Positions 1 through 11,862 of a stretch of DNA of 64,000 bases are shown one piece after another. Within the stretch, counting starts at the first letter, position 1; every line of letters starts with the position of its first letter. Source of the stretch: Paralithodes platypus. Lineage: Eukaryota > Arthropoda > Malacostraca > Decapoda > Lithodidae. A model generated the notes under the pieces. It saw only the letters and a program-made list of their open reading frames with translations, was not told the origin of the DNA and did not search any database. The position numbers and the translations under genes were made by a program. The DNA is taken from positions 28,333,467 to 28,397,466 of the forward strand of contig CM064517.1 of assembly GCA_032716605.1 (NCBI GenBank), read 5' to 3'.

Positions 1-2453
1 CACAAGCACACGTATATAAAGCACATAGACAGTTTCAAACACAAGCGACACTTAGTACAAAACACATATAGGCAGTTCCCACAAGCACTGGTATATCAAA
101 CACAGATTACAGGTTCACACAAGGGCACAGCGGTATAGATACATAAGATGCACCTATACAGTTGTTCACACAAGCAGCACGTATATAAAACACATATACA
201 GGGGTTCACCCAAGCACACGTATATACAACACATATACAGGTCACACAAGCACCCGTATATAAGACACTATACAGTTCACACAAGCACACGTATATAAAA
301 CACAGATACAGTTCACACAATCACACGTATATAAAGCACATAGTACAGTTCAGCACAAGCACAACACATCATATAAACACAGTATAGCGAATTCACACAA
401 TCACACGTATATAATAAAGGCCCTATAAACAGTTCCCACAAGGTCACACGTATATAAGAGGTGCGGGGACATATACAGTTCCCACCATCGGACACGTAGC
501 TAAAACACCATATACATTTCACACCATCAAAACACATAAAACAGTTCACACAATTCACACGTATATAGAACACCATATACGGTTCACACCAGGGCACGTA
601 TAGTGAAAGGACAGCATATACAGTTCACACCAGCAAAAACACATATACAGTTCACACGCATAACACAAACGTATATAACACACATAGTGTCCAGGGAATT
701 TCACACCAGGGCAGGCAACTATAATAAAACATCATATACAGTTTGCACAACCACACAGGCACAAGTTCACAGTATAAACAGTGTCGGCAGGCCAGCACAC
801 TGGTATATAACCCACATATGACAGTGGTCACACCAGCACCTGTATATCAAACACAGTAGGTACAGTTCACACAAGCACAGGCGTATATAAAACACATATC
901 AGGGAGTTCAGGGGGCACCAGCGACAGGCGGATATAAACCACATATACATAATGGGGTCACACGCGAGCACACGTATATAAAACCCATAATTTCAGTTCC
1001 ACACAAGCACACTTCTATAAAACACAGTATGGTGTAAAATTCACACAAGCACACTTATATAAAACACATAATATACAGTTCACACAAGCACACGTATATA
1101 AAACACATGATAGCGTGTGCACAGACAAGCACACGTATAGTACAACAACAGATACAGTTCCCACAAGCACGACATATATAAAAAACACATAATCAGTTCA
1201 CACCCAGCACACGTAAAACGGACATATACAGTTCACACAAGCACAGTCGTATATAAAACACATAATATACAGTTCAAACACAAGCACACGTAGTATAAAA
1301 GCACATATACAGTTTCACACAAGCACACGGGGTATTATAAAAGGCACATAGTACAGTTTTCACATCCAGCACACGTTATATACAACACGATATAGCAGTT
1401 TCACACAAGCACACAGTATATAAAACACATAGTTAACAGTTCACACAGAGCAGCCCGTATATAAAACACATAATATACGTTTACCCATAAGCACACGTAA
1501 TATAAAACACCGATATACAGTGCACACAAGCCACACGTATCTAAACACATAATATACAGTTTTACACACAGCACAACGATATATAAAACACATAAACAGT
1601 TCACACAAGCCACACTATATAAAAAACATTAATATAACAGTTTCGGACACCAAGCACACGTATATTAAAACAGCATATACATTGTTCACAGGCAAGCACA
1701 AGGTAATATAGAAACACAGTAATACAGGTTTTACACACGGCACACATATATAAAACACATAGACAGTTCACACAGCGGCGCACGTATATACAATCACATA
1801 ATATACAGTTTACATAAGCACACGTCTATAAAACCACATATACATTTTCACAACAAGGCACACGTATACACAAAACACATAATATAATTTACACAAGCAC
1901 ACCTATAAGAAAACCCATATTACAGGTTCACCCAATCACCGTATAAAAACACATAGACAGTTCACACAATCACACGTATATAAAACACATATACAGTTCA
2001 CGACAAGCACACGTATATAAAACACATATACATTTCACACAAGGCGAGGCACCCGTAATAATAAACCACATCTATACAGGTTTTCTTGGACACCAGCACA
2101 GCGTATTGAATAAAACACATATGACAGTGGTCACACAAGCCGAGCAACGTATATAAAAACCACTATACAGTTTCACAACCAAGCACATTCGTATATGTCA
2201 AAGGACACATATACAGGTTCACACAATGGCACACGTATATAAAACACATAGGGGTACAGTGTCACACAAGCACAACACGTATATAAACGCAGATAACTGC
2301 GAGTTCACACAACTGCAGCACGTATAGTAAAACACCGTTCGTACAGTTCACACAAGCGGCCACGTATGCAATGACGCGGCGCTATACAGTTCACACAAGC
2401 ACGACGGTATAAACCACATATACAGTTTCACACAAGCACACTTATATAAAACA
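1..2453. repeat. 34-bp minisatellite, noisy, runs off the left edge
   Basis: Tandem copies of a unit reading roughly cacgtatataaaacacat then atacagttcacacaag, about 70 copies. Copies differ by many one-off insertions, deletions and G insertions, far more than in the other arrays of this window. The short open frames inside are chance products. This may be an old array or an unpolished contig end. Confidence 0.93.
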
Positions 2454-2585
2454 CTCGGCAATAATTGCATTGTGGTATGGTCTTATGACTTTACTTTGGT
2501 ATATCATAGGCCTATACGAGCACGGAGGAGGGAAAACAGAGAACAGTATGGTGGGCAATTTGGTACCTTGTGATGTTGTAGTATG

Positions 2586-2862
2586 CGAGAGAGTAGAGGA
2601 GAGAGAGAGAGAGAGAGTAAGAGTGAGGAGAGAGATGAGTATATAGAGAGAGAGAGAGAGATAGGGAGATGAGGGAGTGCGGAGAGAGAGAGAGAGAGAA
2701 AAGAGATGAGAGCAGAGAGAGGTAGAGAAGGGGGGAGAGAGCAGAAGGGAGAGAGGAAGAGAGAGAGAGGACAAGAGAGGAGAGAGAGAGATAGAGCGGT
2801 CACATGAGGTATAGGGAGAGAGAGAGAGAGAGAGAGAGAGGGAGAAGAAGAGTGAGAGAAAG
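2586..2862. repeat. Imperfect (GA)n tract
   Basis: GA-rich sequence broken by short TAG, TGAG and GGGG interruptions. It gives long Ser/Leu-rich frames on the minus strand that are not genes. Confidence 0.9.
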
Positions 2863-3068
2863 GTAAACAAATAACTCCTATTAATAGCAATTCCGGGTAC
2901 AAACCCAATATAAATTTGCCCATTGTTCCTTGACTGCCCTTTATATCGGCCCCTGTCCATTGAGTTCAACGTAAACAGATGGAGAGAGAACAATGGGGAC
3001 TCTGGAGGACACACTTACGAGATGGGGGGGCGAGGATAAAGAAGCTAGAATAATGGCTGACTTACTCT

Positions 3069-3070
<2 letters not shown>

Positions 3071-3160
<90 letters not shown>
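3071..3160. repeat. (CT)n microsatellite
   Basis: About 45 uninterrupted CT units. Confidence 0.97.
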
Positions 3161-3163
<3 letters not shown>

Positions 3164-3335
3164 AAGATCAGAGGGATGTAGACTTCATCGTATTATATGC
3201 CAGAGACTCTAAAATAACTGGCCTTTCTTTATACACAGCTGGGTGCCGAAATAAAATGAAGAACTCAGGGTAGCAGTACTCTCCAAAAACTATGTGGATA
3301 ATAAGAAAGCTTTTATTACCCTGTAGCTTTGAAGC

Positions 3336-3665
3336 TTAAGGGGAGATTTTTTTTTTTTTCTGGACCCTCTTCTCCCTCATGTTTAGCCCCATTAGTTATG
3401 CAATTGTAAGAGGTTCACCGCATTAGTTTGACGATTTTAAATTTTTGGCCCAATTTCTTTATCAATTTTAAGACCTTTCGTGGCATTAACTTGTCGTTTT
3501 TGTTTTCCTGACCTGCGTTACCGAAGTTCTAATTTAGGAGGAATCGATCTTCGGCCGGGACATTTTTGTACCGAAAAACGTACACATATTTATTGAAGGG
3601 GTGTCTTTATATATTTTTCGAAGCTTGATGGAGGCCTAGGGAGCAAACTAAAAAGCTCCCCTTAA
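3336..3665 (+). mobile_element. TTAA-A element, full length
   Basis: Starts TTAAGGGGAG and ends AGCTCCCCTTAA, with TTAA at both edges. The tandem CCATTAGTTT-type subrepeats are recognisable. The GC hairpin is damaged (the left arm reads CGATC), but the ACATTTTTGTACCGAAAAA segment is still visible. Confidence 0.85.
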
Positions 3666-4002
3666 AAGGATCGAACAGGTAAAACAGAAAATCTCAAACA
3701 TTGAAATGGTTACACGATTAATTGACGAGGAAACTTTTGTTCAACAATAGCAGACGTGCCCTAGAGGATGTAGCAAAAAAGAATACAAGAAAAAAGAACT
3801 AGATAAGCTAAAGAGGTTGACGTTATCTGGCGGACATGGCCTTTTCACCAGAGTCGTGCAAGATGTGTGAAACAAAGAGGTTCCCTACGTGGTTGAAATC
3901 TGCATTAATACTGGAGAGGTAAAGAAACTCACGGACCCCTCATATTTTACATTATGTAAGTACAAGCCTACAGTATACCTGGGACTGATATGTGATTGAA
4001 TT

Positions 4003-4148
4003 TGTTTGTATATATTATTATAAATCAATATATACAATTGATTGTATATATTATTATAAATCAATATATACAATTGTTTGTATATATTATTATAAATCAA
4101 TATATACAATTGTTTGTATATATTATTATAAATCGATATATACAATTC
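4003..4148. repeat. 34-bp AT-rich tandem repeat, about 4 copies
   Basis: Four nearly identical units containing gtatatattattataaat followed by caatatatacaattg. Each unit is close to self-complementary, so the array can form repeated cruciforms. Confidence 0.93.
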
Positions 4149-4250
4149 ATTGAAGAATATAATCCAGAAGTTACTTCAGAGCCTTAGATTTACAAAAACA
4201 AAAAAACTAGAAGGGCACTCGGGAGAGCGAATACTTGCACTAACACAGGC

Positions 4251-4513
4251 GGGGGTATGTGCTCTACCAATCGCCTTTTAAATAGAATCAATTCTTCCTG
4301 CGCGCATGACGCATATCCTATCTAGCCACCAAATTTCGTGAACATTGGTTACTAACTTTGTGCGCCGCCTAGACTGACGGAGGTATGTGCTCTACCGATC
4401 ACCTACGAAATTGAATCGTTCTTCCTTGTCGCATACCCTTTCTGCCCACCAAATATTCATTAATATCGGTTCATAACTTAGTGAGATATCTTGTTCACAA
4501 ACAAACAGACAAA
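4251..4513 (+). repeat. Dimeric ~128-bp repeat with CACAAACAAACAGACAAA end
   Basis: Two diverged direct copies begin at the shared motif ggtatgtgctctacc (about 4254 and 4382). Both contain a CCACCAAAT segment and a segment close to ATTGGTTACTAACTT. The block ends in cacaaacaaacagacaaa. It looks like a dispersed dimeric repeat or LINE tail of a kind common in invertebrates; I cannot name the family. Confidence 0.7.
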
Positions 4514-4614
4514 TGAGTGTATTGCACTATATCATCTCCATTTTGCAATCGACAATGTACCCCTGTAAAAGTCTGAGTTCTTTGAGATATAATAAAATAT
4601 TTTCAACATTTAAC

Positions 4615-4732
<118 letters not shown>

Positions 4733-4865
4733 TTCCCCTCCTCCTCCTCCCCTTCCTCCTTTCCTTCTGTGTGTGCTTGCCTCCTCCCCTCCCCTCCCTG
4801 CTTGCAACCCTTCACCCCAGCATGTTAAGCAGTCACGACTTCTCTAAATATAGCTATAATTACCA

Positions 4866-4915
4866 CCTCACCTCACCTCACCTCACCTCACCTCACCTCT
4901 CCTCTCCTCTCCTCA
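4866..4915. repeat. (CTCAC)n and (CTCTC)n repeat
   Basis: Pentamer repeat CTCAC that changes to CTCTC partway along. Confidence 0.9.
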
Positions 4916-4984
4916 CCACTCACTCCCCTCCTTCCCTCATAATAACTCTATTATCTCTTGAGTCGTCTTCACGCTCTTAATTGA

Positions 4985-6640
4985 ATTGAGAGGGACATTA
5001 TCATATAGTATTCTTGCCAAGCGTATTATTATGTTTTCGGAGGTGGCTGGTTTTGGATGGAAAGGTTATGTGGGGTGGGGAGTAGAGGAGGTGGGAGACT
5101 AGTGGAAGGAAGGTGGGATGTGGAGGAGTGGAAGGGGTGTGGGAGAAGGGTATTTGACACGGGAGGGAGTGTTGGTGGTAAAGTTTATTTGAACGGAAGC
5201 TGGGAGTGGCGGGGGATCTGATATGGAAATTGAAGGGTGCTATGTGGAGAGAAGTAGGAGTAGTGGATGTTGACGGAATTATTAAAGGTAAAAAATGGAG
5301 GTAGAAGTGAAGAAATGTAGGACAAATATATATGGAAGAAAAGAGGGAGTGAGGGTAAGGTGTGAAATTAGAAGAAGGATTCAGTAGATAAGACAGAATA
5401 TATAGTAGAAGTGGATGTGTAGAGTGTAGAAAAGAGGAAGAGACAGGGGTGGAAAGCTAAGGGTATGTACAATGCAAAAGTGGATTTGGAGATCAGAGAC
5501 TGGTAGTGGTTGATAGTACTATAGGCAAAAGGAAGATAATACAGTTAGTGGATAGAAAGGATATTTTGGATGGTTCAGTGCACAGTATATTGAATATTGG
5601 AATAGCATTAGTGTTGGAATGTACGGGAAACGAAGGAGGAGTGGTAATGAGAGGCATAAGGAGGTAGGGGAGAAAATATTATGCAAAATAGAAGACATGT
5701 GGAGTGAAGCAAAAACCAGGCTGTTAAGCGAGAGACTATGCACCCCCAGGCCCTTAAACAAAATCCCGTAGAAGTGATTACATTTCCATAACAAGACTAC
5801 TTCATTCTAATTGTCCTGTATTCCCTCTCACACTCAATCTAGTCCCAAAACGACACTGCCCCAGTTACACACCTTCGTAAAGAGGACTGCTCGTGTAAGA
5901 GAAGGAAGTCGTGGAGTGGGTTACGTTGGCAGATGAGGTAGTGGGTTGGTTGATGGCATAAGGAAGGCAGGAGGGATGGTGTAAGGTGGAAGAGTGGGTG
6001 TAGGTGGAATACTACTGTAGTGGTAGGTATGTGGGAAGTATGGGAGGTGGAATGACTGGGGAATTTATAATGGGGAGGAGGAAAGGGAAGCCAAGAATCG
6101 AGTCATTATTACGTGGAAATGTATGGTTAGGAAATGCTGCTAACTATTCACGAGAGCATAGATGTTCTGTTCTTTGGAAAACTTAATACAACATATAATT
6201 AACGTGAGTACTTACCAGCAGAGGAGACGCCCAATTGACCATCCAACGTTGCTCTGTGGAGTAGAAAATCGATTAAAATGGCAAACTCCTATACATTGAA
6301 TATATTACAAACACATAAGGTCAACTAATCAGAGACAAATACATGTAACCATAGAGATAAAGAGAATAGAGAAAGGGTGCACTAAATAAAGAAAACACAA
6401 ACTTTAAACATATATATAACTGACAAAATATAAAGGTGGAGTAGTACAAAATAAAATATACACATCAAACGTACGGTATTCATATGATTAAGAAAGAAGA
6501 TAAATGGGCTATCATTTTTTAGTCTAACAATACCAGGAGATCTAAATGCAAATGAACACCTCGACCCAGCTGCATCATAATTTTGGAACAACAAGGGGCC
6601 CGAAGCTGTGTGTACAAATAGGGAGGGTGCCTTTCATTAT
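4985..6640. other. Gene-free stretch, G/A-rich, possible relic LINE tail
   Basis: No convincing gene. On the plus strand around 5335-5480 broken frames contain a GCVECRKEEET-like Cys-x2-Cys segment. This resembles the zinc-binding tail of some LINE reverse transcriptases but is too decayed to assign. The 60- to 90-residue frames here look like chance. Confidence 0.4.
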
Positions 6641-6643
6641 TCA

Positions 6644-6644
<1 letters not shown>

Positions 6645-6714
<70 letters not shown>
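6645..6714. repeat. (CA)n microsatellite
   Basis: About 35 CA units. Confidence 0.97.
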
Positions 6715-6716
<2 letters not shown>

Positions 6717-6868
6717 CCTACTTGGCACACAATAATTCACTCACACATAGCCAATATTGTCTTTCTTTCTCACACACATAAACACTAACTCCTTATACCA
6801 ATTCATCCCTTCCTCACACACATATACATACCTACATATTCACACAAACAAGCACATCACTTCCAATC

Positions 6869-6978
<110 letters not shown>

Positions 6979-7051
6979 GCTGTTACAACCCAGGTACCGC
7001 CCAATATAAACTCCCCCTTGCTGTTAGCCCACACCACAAATCGACCTCCGA

Positions 7052-7061
<10 letters not shown>

Positions 7062-7100
<39 letters not shown>

Positions 7101-7124
7101 GGAGAGAGAGACGGAGAGAGGGGG

Positions 7125-7171
<47 letters not shown>
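7062..7171. repeat. (GA)n microsatellite with GGGGGGG interruption
   Basis: GA units broken by gagacggagag and a G run. With the preceding CT tract (6871-6975) it forms an inverted pair of polypurine/polypyrimidine tracts about 90 bp apart. Confidence 0.95.
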
Positions 7172-7175
<4 letters not shown>

Positions 7176-7459
7176 TTGTAAGTAAGACAATGCGTATATG
7201 TGTCAGTGCCCATGTGTAAATATGTGTATGAGTCCATGGGTGTGGAGCATCAAGACAAAGTGAGATATCCCGCCAACAAGCCACCAGCCCCTTGAAACAT
7301 GAACGTCAGCATATCTTCATCTGTGGCAAGCATCACGCCATTCACCCCTGGCTATGTGGACAAATATGGAGGGTGGCTTATAATTTATGATCATAAACAC
7401 ACGCACATACGCACGGTTGCGGCGTAGACTCACAAAAAAGTACTCGACTCTCTCTCTCG

Positions 7460-7614
<155 letters not shown>

Positions 7615-7722
7615 AGGGTAGCTTTATAGATTGCTATTAAGGTCAGTAGGCGGTACCGATTTAACAGCTATTGGTGTTGGTATGCTTGAATGGGTGGAGT
7701 GTGGTTTATCTGAGCACGGGAG

Positions 7723-7724
<2 letters not shown>

Positions 7725-7768
<44 letters not shown>

Positions 7769-7790
7769 GGGGTGGGGGGGGGGGGGGTGG
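7725..7790. repeat. (TG)n followed by poly-G
   Basis: About 20 TG units running into a 24-base G-rich run. Confidence 0.95.
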
Positions 7791-7819
7791 CCAGCATATA
7801 TATTTTTTGTTTTGAGAGC

Positions 7820-8035
7820 AAGCTAAATTTGTAAATTTTTCGATAGAAAAATTTCTCCGGCAAAGCCGGATTTCTTCATACAATGCTGGCTTGCTATCGC
7901 TCGCCAAGAAGATATCTACACCTGGATGGGGATAAACGTCTTAAAACAGTTGGTTGCATGGGGCCGAAAGGATACAAGCCAGGGAAAGAGAGAAAAGGAG
8001 AGGAAGAGACAAATAAGTCGGTGACCCCTATTTAA
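7820..8035 (-). mobile_element. TTAA-C element, one half of the foldback
   Basis: Contains AAATTTTTCGATAGAAAAATT, the hairpin TCCGGC-AAA-GCCGGA, ATGCTGGCTTGCTATCGC and CACCTGGATGGGGATAAACG. It ends gtgacccctatTTAA. The same order is seen in the right arm of the copy at 34866-35168. Only one arm is present here. Confidence 0.72.
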
Positions 8036-8700
8036 ATCCTTGTTGAGATATTTGTAACAGTAATGTGGTGGGGAGTGGCTGGGGCAGGACAGGGAATATG
8101 GAGCAGGGCGGTGGGGGGGGGGGGGGGGCAGACGAACGGGACAGGTGAGATTGGTATTGGTTGACAGTGGGTAGTGGGGGGGCGGGGGAGTGAAGGCAGT
8201 TGAGGAGGTGGTAGGAGGTTGGGAGTAGGGGGTGTACAAGTGGTGGGGAGGTAATAGGGGGTGTCGGGTGGAAGTGAGGACAGGCGGGGAGGTAGGAGGG
8301 GGTTGGGGAGATGGGTGATAGTGGGGGTATGTTAGTAAGGGCAGGTGTGTTTGGTGAAGGGGGCTGAGGTGGTGGAAAAGGGTTGGTAGTGGTGGTAGAC
8401 AATGGGAAGAAGTGGGGTGATGAAAGGGGGGATGAATGGGACAGAAGAACGGGACAGGTGAGTTGGTGGACGGGGGTTGGGGTGCTGGACAGGAGTTGGT
8501 AGTGGTGGTGGACAGTTCGAATAGGTGGGGGGGGGGAGAGGGAATGGGTGGGACACAGAAACTGGAACAGGTAAGAGAGGGAAAGAGGTTGGGGTGGTGG
8601 AAAAGGGTTGATAGTGGTGGTGCTAGACAGTGCAGGAATAGGTGGGGTGATGGAAGGGGGTATAGGTGGGACAGGAGAGCTGGTGGAAAGGGGTTGGGGT
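8036..8700. repeat. G-rich degenerate minisatellite
   Basis: Irregular repeats of GGTGGGG, GGGACAGGTGAG and GTTGGTAGTGGTGG. Both strands stay open for 270-365 codons (Pro/Ser/Thr-rich on minus, Gly-rich on plus). There is no start context, splice signal or domain to support a gene. Confidence 0.8.
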
Positions 8701-8930
8701 GGTTGTTGTTGTTGTTGTTGTTCCCTAAGCTGCCTGGCCGAACAGCCCCAAGGCCCCGAGTAAGGCCAAGGCCATAAACGAGCGCCCCCACAGAACCCTC
8801 CCTGCCGACCACAATAAAGCCTGGGTGACCGAAGCCACTCCATGGCGGGGAGCTGAGAGGGTGCGTAAACGCCCGGGAAACCAAAGCCCCACCCAGGGCC
8901 CTGTGCCCCTCAGCAATTATGAAGAGAAAG
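8701..8930 (-). mobile_element. GC-rich block ending in (AAC)n, possible retroelement 3' end
   Basis: Read on the minus strand, a GC-rich nonrepetitive stretch ends ...GGCAGCTTAGGGAAC(AAC)n at 8722-8701. A unique tail ending in a short tandem repeat is how RTE-type LINEs and their SINEs finish. Family unknown. Confidence 0.4.
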
Positions 8931-9770
8931 TTGAGGGGCAAAGGAATAATGTGACGCTTTAGCTTCCAATCTTGGTAGATTGGGAGGTCAATCCACGGAA
9001 GAGACGCCGTCACTTGAGATTTAGAAAATATATAAGTAAAAGGAACAGTCAGAGTAAGCTATGGGTATGGCAGAGATCGCTCAGGTCTCACTCTGATAGA
9101 CCAGCCCATCGCCGGGGTGGTAATTGGCAGTGTGCGTTGTGTTTAAGTAGGACAGGATGAGACAAATGTGGTGAGGTGAACAATGGAAAACAGATGGTTG
9201 TAGATTGGCCAAAGAATGTTTGTTGAACAATGTAGGTCAAAGAAGCAAGGCAGACAATGATAAAGGCCTTTAGATTGAGAAGGATGAGGCAAGAAGAACA
9301 AGAGACGAATTGAGATATATGGCAACAAAAATATGTTAATCTAATTCATTACAAAGAAACAGCTGTTAAACCTTTTTTCTATATTTGGATAATGCAGATA
9401 CAGTTGGAATTATTTTAACTATTATCGAAAGATCTACATTAATTTACAATAATTGGTAATAGTAATTCATATAACTCCAGCAATGATATTGTAGGAGCAA
9501 GCCCAAAAATATACCCGACTGAAAATATGACTGGAAGTTAAAAATAATATTGCAGGCAGGATTTGGAGTAAACTGGGACAATAAATACCCAATATACAGC
9601 ATAATATAACTTGATAGTAAAGGTGGATGAGAGAAAGGAGGAGACAAGAATGATAAATAGTGTGAAAGTTAAGAACAGGACAAATATGTAGAGGAGGGTG
9701 GGGCAAGTAGAACATATATATAGATTACGAACCAGAGTGAAAATCGGTATCGTGTATGAGTGCGCATATA
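8931..9770. other. Gene-free stretch
   Basis: AT-rich sequence without a recognisable gene. The frame at 8972-9160 ends in a WQCALC-like segment that could be a relic LINE zinc tail, but the match is too short to rely on. Confidence 0.4.
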
Positions 9771-9899
9771 ACTATTAGTGTGGCTGAGCGGTACCACACT
9801 CACCTGGAGCGTGGGAGACCCAGAGCACCGTAGGTTTATTGACTTATGGGCAGGGCTTTCCATACCCTTATTGACTTATGGGCAGGGCTTTCCATACCC
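9771..9899 (+). mobile_element. Possible tRNA-derived SINE head with 32-bp tandem duplication
   Basis: tggctgagcggtaccacac resembles a Pol III A box (TGGCNNAGYGG). No clean B box follows. Next is a perfect 32-bp tandem duplication (9836-9867 and 9868-9899) beginning ttattgacttatgggcag. Confidence 0.45.
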
Positions 9900-10096
9900 T
9901 TAGCTGTACTGGCGGATATTAGAGGTGCGGCAGACCAGCTGATTACACAGGTTACAGACTACATTGCATGTCACGGGATTCCCATAAAGGTCATCTTGAG
10001 GCTACAATAACGACAATACAACCAGTAACTTCACATCCACAGCCATTCCAACAGAACAATGCTATTCCATATGCACATGGGGGGGTAAGATGGCTA

Positions 10097-10435
10097 TTAA
10101 GGGGAGATATCGACTTGAGGGATTTTTTTCTGGACCCCATTCTCCCTCATGTTTAGCCCCATTGCTTTTGAGATTTTAAGACAGTCGCCCCATTAGTTTG
10201 GCGATTTTAAGAACTTTCACCCCATTTATGTCACTTTTAAGACCTTTCGTGCCATTTAGGTGTCGATTTTATCCTGGCGAGCGATAGCGAGCCTGTAATT
10301 TATGAGGAACCGGCCTTCGGCCGGGACATTTTTCTACCGAAAAATGTACAAATTTATCTTGAAAGGGGGTCAAGGGGGTTTAATTTTAAGCTTGATGGAA
10401 GTCTAGGGAATAAACTAAATACCCCCCCCCCTTAA
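10097..10435 (+). mobile_element. TTAA-A element, full length, reference copy
   Basis: Family description. Left end TTAAGGGGAGAT, then a CTGGACCCC...CTCCCTCATGTTTAGC segment. Four tandem subrepeats of 31, 32, 30 and 28 bp follow, each starting (C/T)(C/G)CCATT and three continuing to TTTTAAGA. Then come CCTGGCGAGCGATAGCGAGC, hairpin 1 (CCGGCC-TTC-GGCCGG), hairpin 2 (ACATTTTTC-TACC-GAAAAATGT), AAGCTTGATGGAAGTCTAGGG and right end CCCCCCTTAA. No coding capacity. Short, ends inverted, TTAA at both edges: a nonautonomous DNA transposon. The TTAA target suggests piggyBac-type mobilisation, but the GGGG ends are not the usual piggyBac CCC. Confidence 0.88.
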
Positions 10436-10577
10436 AGCAGTATCTGTGGTAGTAAAATTGGTTAGATGAGATAGTTCGAAGCCTGTTAATTGCTGGAGGC
10501 CCGATTTATACTGAATAAAGTTGTATACAAGTACCCAGAATAATGTTAATAAGACGTCCCCGGTATAGAAAGGGTTA
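10436..10577 (+). mobile_element. TTAA-B element, right part
   Basis: Matches the 3' two thirds of the complete copy at 26279-26494: gagatagttcgaagcctgtt, ctgaataaagttgtataca and the end gtccccggtatagaaagggtTA. It begins directly at the right end of the preceding TTAA-A copy. The same junction occurs at 25222. Confidence 0.7.
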
Positions 10578-10587
10578 CGCTATACAC

Positions 10588-11207
10588 CAGTTGACCACTT
10601 GCGAGTTCCAGGCTATAAGGAAGTTGGGGCCGTAAACATCGAGATCAAACAGATGTGCAATAATAATAATAAGGTAGGTGTATGATGGATATATAAATGA
10701 TGTTGAATTTGGGTGTTATGTATTTGTTAATGTAGTACACCCGTATTATAGCCGGTAATTCTGCTTAAGGGGATACTACTCGCTTTTTCTGGACCCCCTT
10801 CTCCCTCATGTTTAGCATATTAGGTGTGAGGTTGTAAGACGTTCGTTCCGTTAGTTTGGCGATTTTGAGACTTCGCCTCATTTTGTTATCAATATTAAGA
10901 CTTTTCGTACCCTTTAGCTGTCAATTGTTTCCTGGGGCGAGCGATAGCGAGCCTCTAATTTTAGAAGGAACCGGCCTTCGGCCGGGAAATGTTTCTGCCG
11001 AAAAATTTACAAATTTATCTTCAGAGGGGGTCTAGGGGGTATTTTTTGTAAGCTTGATGGAGATTTAGCGAGGAACCAACAAACAAATAAATAAATAAAT
11101 ACCGGGTATATAGCCCAAACAAACAAGCAGTACCCTCTTAATATCAATATCTACGGCTCCAGCTTCCTTATAGCAAGGAACGCGCAAGTGGTCAGTTACC
11201 CCGTGCC
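10588..11207. mobile_element. Inverted-repeat element split by a TTAA-A insertion
   Basis: Left arm near 10588-10645 (gaccacttgcgagttcc, ctataaggaagttggggccgt) is inverted near 11143-11207 (acggctccagcttccttatag, ggaacgcgcaagtggtc). Arms are about 55-60 bp. The TTAA-A copy at 10765-11141 sits between them. Confidence 0.75.
10765..11141 (+). mobile_element. TTAA-A element, full length, nested
   Basis: Left end TTAAGGGGATAC, right end TACCCTCTTAA. Hairpin 1 is perfect (CCGGCC-TTC-GGCCGG). A short (AAAT)n and AAAC stretch expands the right end. It is inserted in another inverted-repeat element and bounded by TTAA on both sides. Confidence 0.85.
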
Positions 11208-11339
11208 CTATATACCCGCCCATTCCATTCTCAGTCACGCCCTAGTTGTTTCAGGAGTGAGGAAATATGTAGTAGTGTATGTAGTAATCCCACACGGGCG
11301 GTCATCAAAGGGGCATCTGCGGTGGCTGTGTGGTTAGTG

Positions 11340-11361
11340 TGTGTGTGAGGGGGGGGGGGGT
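11340..11361. repeat. Short (GT)n and poly-G
   Basis: gtgtgtgtgtgag followed by eleven G. Confidence 0.85.
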
Positions 11362-11489
11362 TGTGACGGAATGAGAGTGAGATAATATAGGAAAAAATCA
11401 TGGAAAACGGAAAATACGATAAGGGTAAAATGCGGATAAACGTTGAACGGAGATTAGACATAAGAATGATGTGAACATAATGAGAAAAC

Positions 11490-11862
11490 GTTTATTATAG
11501 CAATAAAACGAAGAAGAATATCAACATCACCCTTACCAAGAAAAATAACAAAAATAATAAATAACAGCAATATACTAAGCAAATATATATGCCATAAACC
11601 ACAATACGGACAGCAAATATACAAACACCATCAAACAATAACAATACCAACAATATATTTGCCAACAAGAAGAACACCAACAAACAAAAACACAAACAAC
11701 AACAATATCAACAACATTTACAACAACCCAAATGCAAAGAACAGTATCAACAACAAACAAAGACATAAACAACGACAATATCAACAACAGCAACAATAAC
11801 AACATCAACACTAACGAAACAAAGAACAGTATCAACAAACAACAAAGTATCAACACAATCAC
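11490..11862. repeat. A/C-rich (CAA)-type low-complexity sequence
   Basis: Irregular repeats of AACAA, ATCAACAAC and AAACAAC. The minus strand gives Leu/Val/Cys-rich frames that are not genes. Confidence 0.8.

Noticed and set aside
7916..9013. 365-codon Pro/Ser/Thr-rich minus-strand frame
   Set aside because: Runs through a G-rich degenerate repeat, a TTAA-C fragment and a GC-rich block; no coherent protein.
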